A DNA stretch of 42,392 bases, taken from Ruminococcus sp. UBA3665 (GTDB lineage: Bacteria > Bacillota > Clostridia > Oscillospirales > Ruminococcaceae). A program made the translations under genes and the position numbers. The DNA lies in contig DFJS01000038.1 in NCBI GenBank assembly GCA_002373165.1, positions 1-42,392 of the forward strand, read 5' to 3'. Shown piece after piece: positions 34,128 to 42,071 of the stretch; the first letter of the stretch is position 1, and every line of letters starts with the position of its first letter. Under the pieces are notes generated by a model. That model saw only the letters and a program-made list of their open reading frames with translations. It was not told where the DNA came from and made no database searches.

Positions 34128-34727
34128 ATGGATATTATGAAAATTTTATTATATCATAAAGATTTCTGCAAACCGGAACAGGATATTCTGGAACGTGCCG
34201 CACAAAGAAAGCACATGCTGAAAAAAACAGTCTGGTGGGACGTGCTGTTATTTTTGCTGACGGGCATCGGCGGAACGCTGCTATTTCTGTTTTCTCCGGC
34301 ACTGATGCGGATTCCGGGGCTGTCCTTCTGCATTCCTGTGCGCAGCAGCGTGTGGGAGAATCTCAAGCTGATTTATATGCCCTCTGTCCTGACGGGACTT
34401 CTGCGCTATCTGTTCACGGGCGATCTGCAAAAAGGCATTCTGACGACTTATGCCCGTGGAATTCTGCTGACGATGGGGCTGTGTCTCACTTTGCATTACC
34501 TGATTATGGGCATTCTGGGGAAGGAATATTTTCCGGCGGATATGCTGTTATTTTACGGCAGTGTGATTTTTCTGCTCTGGTACCTGCGCACCCATGCGGA
34601 CAGGCAGAAAAAAAGCAGTCTGCCGGGATTTCTGCTGATATTCCTGCTGACAGGCTGCTTTATTTATTTTACTTGCAATCCGCCTGCGCTGGGGCTGTTT
34701 GCAGAAATCAGTCTGTTACCGCAATGA
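34128..34727 (+). CDS. DUF6512-like integral membrane protein
   Basis: A 199-aa protein with about five membrane helices (near 38-58, 80-100, 108-128, 135-152 and 165-182). The block IPVRSSVWENLKLIYMPSVL resembles the 'NESVWEHLKL' motif I associate with DUF6512; function unknown. AAAGGAG lies close (3-4 bases) before the first ATG, while a second in-frame ATG at 34137 is an alternative. It is one of two plus-strand genes, divergent from pyrH, and its last 20 bases overlap the 3' end of ridA. I see no convincing promoter in the roughly 100 bases before it. Confidence 0.72.
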   Translation: MDIMKILLYHKDFCKPEQDILERAAQRKHMLKKTVWWDVLLFLLTGIGGTLLFLFSPALMRIPGLSFCIPVRSSVWENLKLIYMPSVLTGLLRYLFTGDLQKGILTTYARGILLTMGLCLTLHYLIMGILGKEYFPADMLLFYGSVIFLLWYLRTHADRQKKSSLPGFLLIFLLTGCFIYFTCNPPALGLFAEISLLPQ

Positions 34728-35085
34728 CTTCCACTTCTGCCAGCGCACCCTTAGGCAGATCTTTGACGGCGACACAGCTTCTTGCCGGCTTTTCCGTGAT
34801 ATACTTGCCGTAAACATCATTGAATGCGGCAAAATCGGCAATATCTGCCAGGAAGCAGGTAGTCTTGACGACTTTGGAAAAATCTGTTCCGGCGGCTTTC
34901 AGAACGGCATCCAGATTTTTCATAATCTGTTCGGTCTGGCCTTTGATATCAGCGGCTTCGATATTTCCTGTTGCCGGAACAATGGCAATCTGTCCGGAAG
35001 TATAGACCACGTTTCCGGCCTTGACTGCCTGCGAATAAGGGCCGATTGCGGCCGGCGCATTTTCAGTATAAATTTTTTCTGCCAT
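34708..35085 (-). CDS. ridA: RidA-family enamine/imine deaminase
   Basis: A 125-aa protein that hydrolyses reactive 2-aminoacrylate and 2-aminocrotonate released by PLP enzymes, above all threonine dehydratase. AIGPYSQAVKAGN, VYTSGQIAI and the terminal AEVEVIAV match the family; the expected catalytic Arg lies in EKPARSCVAVKDLPKGA. The start at 35083-35085 has AGGAG upstream. It lies 30 bases after ilvA, the main source of its substrate, a functionally sensible pairing. Confidence 0.95.
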   Translation of the reverse strand: MAEKIYTENAPAAIGPYSQAVKAGNVVYTSGQIAIVPATGNIEAADIKGQTEQIMKNLDAVLKAAGTDFSKVVKTTCFLADIADFAAFNDVYGKYITEKPARSCVAVKDLPKGALAEVEVIAVTD

Positions 35086-35115
35086 AATAAAACAACTCCT
35101 CATAAAATATTATTT

Positions 35116-36318
35116 TTATTTATTTACAATCTTGAATCCGGCACTGGTCAGAGCCTGACGAATTTCCCGGATATGATCATAATTTCTGGTTTCCAGCACA
35201 ATCCGGAGCACACAGTCCGTGATATCGCTGTCCTCGCTGGCGCGTTCGTGATGAATCGAAACAACATTGCCGCCCAGATCGGCCAGAATTGCCGATACGC
35301 CTTTCAGCTGGCCGGGCTTGTCTTCCAGCTGGATGGTGAGTGTATCGCTTCTGCCGGATTTCAGCAGACCGCGCTTGATGACTCTTGACAGGATAGTGAC
35401 ATCAATATTGCCGCCGGATACCAGGCAGACGATATTTTTTCCCTTCATATCAGGGATTTTATTGAACATCACAGCCGCCGCCGGTACTGCGCCTGCGCCC
35501 TCGGCAATCAGCTTATGCTGTTCGATCAGTGCCAGAATTGCAGAAGAAACTTCGTCATCCGTGACAGTGACAACGCCGTCAACGTATTTTCTGACCAGCT
35601 CGAAAGTATGCTCGCCGGGTTCTTTGACTTTGATGCCGTCGGCGATGGTGCCGACTTTTTCCAGGCAGACAATTTCATCCTGCTGGAGCGATGCCACCAT
35701 CGAGGGTGCGCCGCTGGCCTGTACGCCATAGACTTTGATTCTGGGGTTCAGGCTTTTCAGGGCGAATGCCACGCCGGAGATCAGTCCGCCGCCCCCGATG
35801 GGGACAACGACAATATCCACATCCCGGAGCTGTTTGCTGATTTCCAGTCCGATTGTTCCCTGTCCGGCAATGACATCTTCATCATCAAAAGGATGAATGA
35901 ATGTATAGCCTTTTTCGTCGCGGAGTTCGAGGGCTTTCTGATATGCATCGTCATACACGCCCGGCACAAGGCAGACTTCTGCGCCATAGCCTTTTGTGGC
36001 CTCTACTTTGGAGATGGGCGCGCCGTCAGGCAGGCAGATCAGAGAGCGGATGCCGTTCTTGGTTGCCGCGAGTGCCACGCCCTGCGCATGATTTCCGGCC
36101 GAACACGCAATTACACCCTTGGCCTTTTCCTCATCGCTTAACTGCGAAATTTTATAATACGCCCCCCGGACTTTGAATGACCCTGTAATCTGCAAATTTT
36201 CAGTTTTCAGATACACATTGGCATCCGGGCAGAGCTTGGGCGCATGAATCATATCTGTCTGCCGGATGACATCTTCCAGCACATAACTGGCATGATAGAT
36301 TTTATCAAGTGTCAGCAT
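35116..36318 (-). CDS. ilvA: Threonine ammonia-lyase (threonine dehydratase)
   Basis: A 400-aa PLP enzyme converting threonine to 2-oxobutyrate, the first step of isoleucine synthesis. The PLP lysine is K49 in GSFKVRGA; a glycine-rich phosphate loop (PIGGGGLISG) lies near residue 173; one ACT domain (LTIQLEDKPGQLKGVSAIL) occupies about 325-400. This is the short single-ACT form, which can be biosynthetic or catabolic; the leu/ilv neighbours favour biosynthesis. AAAGGAG precedes the ATG. It follows the DUF815 gene by 12 bases. Confidence 0.94.
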   Translation of the reverse strand: MLTLDKIYHASYVLEDVIRQTDMIHAPKLCPDANVYLKTENLQITGSFKVRGAYYKISQLSDEEKAKGVIACSAGNHAQGVALAATKNGIRSLICLPDGAPISKVEATKGYGAEVCLVPGVYDDAYQKALELRDEKGYTFIHPFDDEDVIAGQGTIGLEISKQLRDVDIVVVPIGGGGLISGVAFALKSLNPRIKVYGVQASGAPSMVASLQQDEIVCLEKVGTIADGIKVKEPGEHTFELVRKYVDGVVTVTDDEVSSAILALIEQHKLIAEGAGAVPAAAVMFNKIPDMKGKNIVCLVSGGNIDVTILSRVIKRGLLKSGRSDTLTIQLEDKPGQLKGVSAILADLGGNVVSIHHERASEDSDITDCVLRIVLETRNYDHIREIRQALTSAGFKIVNK

Positions 36319-36330
36319 TTAATCACTCCT

Positions 36331-37707
36331 TTATAAATTTTCCTGATATTCCGCACAGCGGAGCTGTTCCACAAGCTGACGGGCAGCTCTGGCAGAGCGG
36401 CCGCTTTTGCGCATAGCGAACTGTTCGGCTTTTTGTTCCAGCTGTTCGGGGCTGATATGCAGATGATACTGCTCTGCCAGACGGCGGACAATTTCCAGGT
36501 AGAGTTTCTGGCCGGGCTTATCGAACAGAAGCTGAATGCCGAACCGTTCTGAAAGCGAAACAGTTTCCTGTACGGTATCATTTCTGTGAACTTCATCGCC
36601 GGCACGCTGGGAGAACGTTTCGCGGACGATGTGCCGCCTGTTGCTGGTAGCATAAATCACGGTATTATTGGCACGTTCCGAGATGCTGCCTTCCAGTACG
36701 GCTTTGAGTGCGCTGAAATCGTCATCATTTTCCTGAAAACTTAAATCATCGATAAATAAAATAAATTTCAGCGGATTAGAATTCAATTCTTCCAGCAGTT
36801 CCGGGAGCAGATGCAGTTCATTTTTGGATAATTCGATTAATCTCAGACCCTGACCGGCGAAGGCATTGGCCACGGCCTTGACCGTTGCCGATTTGCCTGT
36901 TCCGGCAGAGCCGTATAATAAAATATTGGATGCTTTCAGGCCGCCGAGCAGTGCGCTGGTATTTTCAATGACCTGCTGTCTCTGGATTTCATAGCCGATC
37001 AGGTCATCCAGCCGGACAGAATCCGGACTGGAAACGGGTTTCAGCCGATAGCCCTTTTCTGATTTATCAGAAAGCTCCATCCGGAACATTTTATATTCTG
37101 CCCAGATACCGAAGCCATATTTGCTGATATTGGCAATCCGGTCAAAATAAAGTGTTTCGAGGTCAATTTTTTCGGCGTTCCAGTCAGGGAGCATCTTTCC
37201 GGATTTATCTTCTTCAAGAGTGCTTTGTTCAGGATGAGTCCAGTGTGCCCCTGTAGGATGATACAATAATTTTTTTAAATTTTCTGAATTAATCGCTGTA
37301 ATTTCTGATAAATATTTTAATTCTTTTCTTGCAGTTTTTTCGATGAATTCCGGAATTTTCAATCCTTTTGCCGCAAAACGCAGGCAGGGAGTGTCAACAG
37401 AAAAAATCAAGTTTTTAAGATACTCCGTCCAATTGTCCGTATCTGCCTGATAAAGAAGTCCGGAAAACTGAATATATTCTTTTTTCATTTTCCGGCATTC
37501 CAGCCAGTCTCTTCCAAAAGTCAGGGCATGGACGTAACTAAGGCTGTGACTGCATATATCTTCTTCTGAATGAAAACTTTTGACCGCTGCAAACATCAGC
37601 TGATGAAATGCATCGAATACTTTATCCTGATGCAAGGCACTGAAAACAGTTAATTCGTCCAGTCTGTCCTGCAAATCTGTTTCGCCGAATAGATGATGCC
37701 TGTCCAT
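36331..37707 (-). CDS. DUF815-family AAA ATPase
   Basis: A 458-aa cytoplasmic protein. The N-terminal half (1-225) is helical and uncharacterised; the C-terminal half is an AAA ATPase with Walker A GSAGTGKSATV (near 272), Walker B LFIDDLSF (near 325), a sensor-type YATSNRRHIVRE and a lid rich in Arg (RKSGRSARAARQLVEQL). This matches DUF815, an ATPase of unknown role common in bacteria. The ATG overlaps the leuD stop by one base (TAATG), so it is translationally coupled to leuD. No mechanistic link to leucine synthesis is known to me. Confidence 0.88.
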   Translation of the reverse strand: MDRHHLFGETDLQDRLDELTVFSALHQDKVFDAFHQLMFAAVKSFHSEEDICSHSLSYVHALTFGRDWLECRKMKKEYIQFSGLLYQADTDNWTEYLKNLIFSVDTPCLRFAAKGLKIPEFIEKTARKELKYLSEITAINSENLKKLLYHPTGAHWTHPEQSTLEEDKSGKMLPDWNAEKIDLETLYFDRIANISKYGFGIWAEYKMFRMELSDKSEKGYRLKPVSSPDSVRLDDLIGYEIQRQQVIENTSALLGGLKASNILLYGSAGTGKSATVKAVANAFAGQGLRLIELSKNELHLLPELLEELNSNPLKFILFIDDLSFQENDDDFSALKAVLEGSISERANNTVIYATSNRRHIVRETFSQRAGDEVHRNDTVQETVSLSERFGIQLLFDKPGQKLYLEIVRRLAEQYHLHISPEQLEQKAEQFAMRKSGRSARAARQLVEQLRCAEYQENL

Positions 37708-38201
37708 TATTTGATGCTTCCGTTCTTGATAGATTCCACAAGGCCGCCGTTTTCGATAATCGTCTGAATGAACGCCGGAAACGGCTCTACCTGATATTCT
37801 TCTCCGGTCGTCTCGTTATGCAGAATGCCGTTGTCCAGATCGGCCGTGATAGTATCGCCTTCCTGAATGGCTTCGGCGGCCTGTTCAGATTCGACAATGG
37901 CAAGGCCGATGTTAATCGAATTTCTATAGAAAATTCGTGCGAAACTCTTCGCGATAACAAGCGAAATTCCGCTTGCCTTGATGGCGATGGGCGCATGTTC
38001 TCTGGAAGAACCGCAGCCGAAATTCCAGCCGCCGACCATGATATCGCCGGGCTGAACTCTGGAAACAAAAGTAGTATCAATATCTTCCATGCAGTGGGAT
38101 GCCAGTTCTTTATGATCGCTGGTATTCAGATATCTTGCCGGAATAATCACATCTGTATCGATATTATCGCCGTATTTGATGACTTTTCCTGTGAATTTCA
38201 T
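37707..38201 (-). CDS. leuD: 3-isopropylmalate dehydratase small subunit
   Basis: A 164-aa swivelling subunit that forms isopropylmalate isomerase with LeuC, moving the hydroxyl group in leucine synthesis. It has DTDVIIPARYLNT, the active-site loop FGCGSSREHAP and FYRNSINIGL. The short length is of the archaeal/clostridial type rather than the roughly 200-aa enterobacterial type. GAGGAGG precedes the ATG, partly inside the leuC end; the gap is 2 bases. Confidence 0.97.
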   Translation of the reverse strand: MKFTGKVIKYGDNIDTDVIIPARYLNTSDHKELASHCMEDIDTTFVSRVQPGDIMVGGWNFGCGSSREHAPIAIKASGISLVIAKSFARIFYRNSINIGLAIVESEQAAEAIQEGDTITADLDNGILHNETTGEEYQVEPFPAFIQTIIENGGLVESIKNGSIK

Positions 38202-38203
38202 GA

Positions 38204-39466
38204 TTAAAGCACCTCCTCAGGAGCAGAAATTTTTCCGGTCACGGCACTTGCGGCAGCGACTTCCGGGCTTGCCAGATAGATTTCAGAAGTCACATGACCC
38301 ATTCTGCCAAGGAAATTTCTGTTAGTTGTCGCAACTGCCTTTTCGCCTTCGGCCAGAATGCCCATATGACCGCCCAGACACGGGCCGCATGTCGGTGTGG
38401 ATACCACTGCGCCGCATTCGATAAATGTCTTCAGATAGCCTGCTTCCATGGCTTCCAGATAGATTCTCTGTGTTGCCGGAATGACAATACAGCGCACACC
38501 CTTGGCGACTTTCTTTCCCTGCATGATTTCGGCAGCGGCTTTCAGGTCTTCAAGTCTGCCATTTGTACAAGAACCGATGACAACCTGCTGAATTTTAATT
38601 TCTTCGATTTCGTCAGTTGTGTGAGTATTTTCCGGCAGATGCGGGAATGCAACAGTATGTTTAATCTGGGACAAATCAATTTCATAAGTTTTTTCATACA
38701 CGGCATCTGCATCAGCCTGATATACAGCCGGTTCGCGGTCGGAATGCGCTCTGACATAATTTTTAGTGATATCATCAACAGCAAAAATACCATTCTTTGC
38801 ACCTGCTTCGATTGCCATATTCGCCATGCAGAGGCGGTCTGCCATGGAAAGACTTGCCAGGCCTTCGCCGACGAATTCCATTGATTTGTATAATGCGCCG
38901 TCCACACCGATCATGCCGATGATGTGCAGAATGACATCTTTACCGGAAACATACCTGTTCAGCTTGCCTTTGAGTTCAAACTTGATTGCAGAAGGCACTT
39001 TGAACCAGGCCTTGCCGATTGCCATGCCGCAGGCCATATCGGTCGAGCCGACACCAGTCGAGAACGCGCCGAGTGCGCCGTAAGTGCAGGTATGGGAATC
39101 CGCACCGATGACGGCATCGCCGGAGACAACCAGACCTTTTTCCGGCAGAAGTGCATGTTCAATGCCCATCTGACCGACATCATAGAAATGAGTAATTTCC
39201 TGACCGCCGCAGAAGTCACGGCACATCATGCACTGCTGTGCGGCCTTGATATCTTTATTCGGGGCGAAATGGTCCATTACCATTGTAATTTTTTCTTTAT
39301 CGAATACCTGTTCTTTTCCCATATTTTTAAAAGCTTTAATTGCCACGGGAGAGGTAATATCATTGCCGAGCACCAAATCCAGATTCACCAGAATCAACTG
39401 ACCGGCTTCGACTTTATCTAATCCGGCATGAGCGGCAAGAATTTTCTGAGTCATGGTCATACCCAT
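38204..39466 (-). CDS. leuC: 3-isopropylmalate dehydratase large subunit
   Basis: A 420-aa aconitase-family subunit holding a 4Fe-4S cluster. Cluster ligands appear in IGSCTNGR and CGPCLGGHMG; GADSHTCTYGALGAFSTGVGS and the IPATQRIYLEAMEAG block are intact. The 420-aa length places it with the short HacA/LeuC form, matching the short LeuD. Of three nearby ATGs the first (39466) is 12 bases after AAAGGA. A stable hairpin lies in the leader. Confidence 0.96.
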   Translation of the reverse strand: MGMTMTQKILAAHAGLDKVEAGQLILVNLDLVLGNDITSPVAIKAFKNMGKEQVFDKEKITMVMDHFAPNKDIKAAQQCMMCRDFCGGQEITHFYDVGQMGIEHALLPEKGLVVSGDAVIGADSHTCTYGALGAFSTGVGSTDMACGMAIGKAWFKVPSAIKFELKGKLNRYVSGKDVILHIIGMIGVDGALYKSMEFVGEGLASLSMADRLCMANMAIEAGAKNGIFAVDDITKNYVRAHSDREPAVYQADADAVYEKTYEIDLSQIKHTVAFPHLPENTHTTDEIEEIKIQQVVIGSCTNGRLEDLKAAAEIMQGKKVAKGVRCIVIPATQRIYLEAMEAGYLKTFIECGAVVSTPTCGPCLGGHMGILAEGEKAVATTNRNFLGRMGHVTSEIYLASPEVAAASAVTGKISAPEEVL

Positions 39467-39519
39467 GAAGCTATCAGTCCTTTCGTATTATTTTATTATT
39501 TCGATAAATCAGAATTCCG

Positions 39520-39540
39520 GCAGGGGAAGTTCTCCCCTGC
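39520..39540. repeat. Hairpin in the leuC leader
   Basis: GCAGGGGAA and TTCTCCCCTGC arms (7 perfect G/C-rich pairs plus weaker closing pairs) form a stable hairpin between the acetyltransferase gene and leuC. On the minus strand it is followed by CGGAATTC rather than a U-run, so it is not a standard terminator; a folding or processing role is possible. Confidence 0.6.
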
Positions 39541-39557
39541 TGAAATCTGTATATTGT

Positions 39558-40175
39558 TCAGAAAATCTGTCCCGGCAGTTTGCGTTTCTGCTTAGGCGGA
39601 AAATCTCTGTCAAATGCTTCGACATCCGCATCATCCACATAGTAGCCTTTCGGCGTGAGGTAGACACCTGTCACCCCGTCGAGATAACCGGGAATCAGTT
39701 CTTTGCAGAGAAAGAAGGAAGCGTCTGCATCTTCGGGCAAATCGTGATATCTGATGCCGAATTTTTCGGCATAATCGAAACCGCTTTTTCCGTAAAAAGC
39801 AATATTGCCTTCAAAGAGAACCGCGCCGAAACCCATTTCCCCGGCTTTCTCCAGAGAGTAGTCAAGCAGAATCTTTCCATAGCCCTGCCGTTTCAGCTCC
39901 GGCGCAATGCAGATGGGACCCATTGTCAGAACATTGATAGTTCTGCCGTCATTCGCCTGAATGACAGTTTTCATGAACATATTCTGTCCGATAATTCTGC
40001 CGTCCTGTTCCATAACGAAATCCAGTTCTTTGACAAAAGCCGGGTCATTCCGGAGAACATGCATCACATAATGTTCACTGCATCCGGGGCGGTAGACGTT
40101 CCAGAACGATTCTCTGATAAGCGTTTCGACAGTTCTGTCATCTTCTTTCTTTTCCAAACGAATATGATAATTCAT
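39558..40175 (-). CDS. GNAT-family N-acetyltransferase
   Basis: A 205-aa acetyltransferase. The acetyl-CoA pocket motif is TMGPICIAPELKRQGYGKIL (near residues 84-103), followed by GFGAVLFEGNIAFYGKSGFDYA, as in YhbS-type GNAT proteins. The substrate is unknown. AGGAGGT lies 6 bases before the ATG and could pair with the ACCTCC arm of the hairpin upstream. It sits between ilvD and leuC but no pathway role is implied. Confidence 0.9.
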   Translation of the reverse strand: MNYHIRLEKKEDDRTVETLIRESFWNVYRPGCSEHYVMHVLRNDPAFVKELDFVMEQDGRIIGQNMFMKTVIQANDGRTINVLTMGPICIAPELKRQGYGKILLDYSLEKAGEMGFGAVLFEGNIAFYGKSGFDYAEKFGIRYHDLPEDADASFFLCKELIPGYLDGVTGVYLTPKGYYVDDADVEAFDRDFPPKQKRKLPGQIF

Positions 40176-40213
40176 AATATTACCTCCTGAAAATTGTTTA
40201 TGTTACTGCCTTT

Positions 40214-40261
40214 CGGGAGGTTTCAGCGATTGTCAGAAAACCTCCCGGTCAGCCGACAATC
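40214..40261 (-). promoter_or_regulatory. Candidate alternative hairpins in the acetyltransferase leader
   Basis: A perfect 10-bp stem joins 40238-40247 with 40214-40223 (CGGGAGGTTT / AAACCTCCCG on the minus strand). A competing 7-bp stem joins 40255-40261 with 40228-40234 (GATTGTC / GACAATC). The 3' arm of the first could instead pair with the AGGAGGT at 40182-40188. No U-run follows. Confidence 0.5.
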
Positions 40262-40284
40262 TCCAGTGTACCGTAATATTTCAA
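40249..40284 (-). CDS. Possible 11-residue leader peptide
   Basis: A TTG-started ORF of 11 codons (peptide MKYYGTLEIVG, with the TTG read as Met) has AGGAGAT at a good distance (40291-40297) and ends inside the leader structures at 40214-40261. It contains consecutive Leu-Glu-Ile-Val codons overlapping the GATTGTC arm. Very short ORFs occur by chance, so this is only a candidate. Confidence 0.25.
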   Translation of the reverse strand: MKYYGTLEIVG

Positions 40285-40314
40285 ACAGACATCTCCTGTA
40301 AAAATAAATTTTAA

Positions 40315-41976
40315 TTAATAATTGATAATTGCGCCTCTGTCAGCGGAAGAAACCATTTTTGCATAGCGTTTCAGATAGCCGGTGACATCGGTCTTGACTT
40401 TGATTCCTGTTGATTCTTTGCGCTTTGCGATTTCTTCGTCAGAAACTTTGAGTTCAATCTTATATTCCGGAATATTGATCGAGATGATATCGCCGTCCTG
40501 TACGTAAGCAATCAGGCCGCCGCGAACTGCTTCCGGCGATACATGGCCGATAGCCGCGCCGCGGGTCGCGCCGGAAAATCTGCCGTCTGTAATCAGGGCA
40601 ACTTCTTTATCGAGCCCCATTCCGGCAATCGCAGAAGTCGGCGAAAGCATTTCTCTCATACCGGGGCCGCCGGAGGGACCTTCATAGCGAATGACTACAA
40701 CATCCCCGGCAACGATTTTTCCGGCATAGATTGCCGCGATAGCCTCTTCTTCGCTGTCGAATACTTTTGCAGGGCCTTCGTGAACGAGCATTTCTTTGGC
40801 GACGGCACTTCTCTTGACAACGCATCCATCCGGAGCAAGATTGCCGCGCAGAACAGCGATTCCGCCCGTTTCGCTGAACGGATTGTCAATCGGCCGGATA
40901 ACTTCCGGATCGCGGTTGATACAGCCTTCGAGATTTTCGCCGAGAGTCTTTCCGGTTACGGTCATCACATCGGTATGAATCAGGCCTTTTTTATTCAATT
41001 CGTTCAGAACGGCATACACGCCGCCGGCTTCGTCGAGCTGTTCCATGTAAGTATGGCCGGCCGGAGCCAGATGACAGAGATTCGGCGTTTTTGCGCTGAT
41101 CTGATTGGCAATATCCAGATTGATTTCCACGCCGCATTCATGGGCGATTGCAGGCAGATGCAGCATACTGTTAGTCGAGCATCCGAGAGCCATATCTGCC
41201 GTGAGAGCATTCTGGAATGCCTTTTCAGTCATGATATCGCGCGGACGAATATTTTTTCTATAAAGCTCCATCACCTGCATACCGGCATGTTTGGCGAGTT
41301 CGATTCTTCTGGAATAAACCGCCGGAATCGTGCCGTTGCCGCGCAGACCCATGCCGAGGACTTCGGTCAGGCAGTTGTGCGAATTGGCCGTGTACATACC
41401 GGAACAGCTTCCGCAGGTAGGACAGGCGTTGAGTTCGTAATCGTTGAGTTTTTCCTCGTCGATTTTTCCGGCCTTGTAAGAGCCGACAGCCTCGAACATG
41501 CTGGAAAGGCTGGTTCTCTTGCCGTCGACGTGTCCGGCGAGCATAGGTCCTCCGCTGACGAAAATCGTCGGAACGTTGACTCTTGCGGCGGCCATCAGCA
41601 GACCGGGAACGTTCTTGTCGCAGTTGGGCACCATGACGAGGGCATCGAACGCATGAGCCAGAGCCATAGCTTCGGTCGAATCGGCGATTAAGTCACGGGT
41701 GACAAGAGAATATTTCATACCTCTATGTCCCATGGCGATGCCGTCGCAGACAGCGATTGCCGGAAATACGATAGGAGTTCCTCCGGCCATGGCCACGCCG
41801 AGCTTCACGGCATCGACAATTTTATCCAGATTCATATGACCCGGAACAATTTCATTATAGGAACTTACAATTCCGACAAGCGGACGTTCCATTTCTTCTT
41901 TTGTCAGACCGAGCGCATGTAACAGCGATCTTTGAGGTGCACAGTGTGCTCCGGCCTTTTTGGTATCAAACATCAT
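40315..41976 (-). CDS. ilvD: Dihydroxy-acid dehydratase
   Basis: A 553-aa iron-sulfur enzyme for the third common step of isoleucine and valine synthesis. Cluster-binding cysteines are in VPNCDKNVPG and CPTCGSCSGMYTANSHNCLTE; GRFSGATRGAAIGHVSPEA near the end is the usual signature. Two adjacent ATG codons start it; the first (41974-41976) is 9 bases after AAGGGG, and an in-frame TTG at 41985 was not chosen. ilvC lies 95 bases upstream on the same strand. Confidence 0.98.
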   Translation of the reverse strand: MMFDTKKAGAHCAPQRSLLHALGLTKEEMERPLVGIVSSYNEIVPGHMNLDKIVDAVKLGVAMAGGTPIVFPAIAVCDGIAMGHRGMKYSLVTRDLIADSTEAMALAHAFDALVMVPNCDKNVPGLLMAAARVNVPTIFVSGGPMLAGHVDGKRTSLSSMFEAVGSYKAGKIDEEKLNDYELNACPTCGSCSGMYTANSHNCLTEVLGMGLRGNGTIPAVYSRRIELAKHAGMQVMELYRKNIRPRDIMTEKAFQNALTADMALGCSTNSMLHLPAIAHECGVEINLDIANQISAKTPNLCHLAPAGHTYMEQLDEAGGVYAVLNELNKKGLIHTDVMTVTGKTLGENLEGCINRDPEVIRPIDNPFSETGGIAVLRGNLAPDGCVVKRSAVAKEMLVHEGPAKVFDSEEEAIAAIYAGKIVAGDVVVIRYEGPSGGPGMREMLSPTSAIAGMGLDKEVALITDGRFSGATRGAAIGHVSPEAVRGGLIAYVQDGDIISINIPEYKIELKVSDEEIAKRKESTGIKVKTDVTGYLKRYAKMVSSADRGAIINY

Positions 41977-42016
41977 AATAAACAACCCCTTGCTAAATTA
42001 GGATTTATATATATGA

Positions 42017-42046
42017 CAAGTTATCCCGCAGAAACGGGATAACTTG
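42017..42046. repeat. Intergenic hairpin between ilvC and ilvD
   Basis: CAAGTTATCCCG (42017-42028) and CGGGATAACTTG (42035-42046) form a perfect 12-bp stem with a 6-base loop. On the minus strand it is followed by TCATATATATAAA, without a proper U-run, so it is at best a weak terminator; it may mark RNA processing or 3'-end protection of ilvC mRNA. Confidence 0.7.
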
Positions 42047-42071
42047 CCTATTGAAAATAATTTTTTAAATC

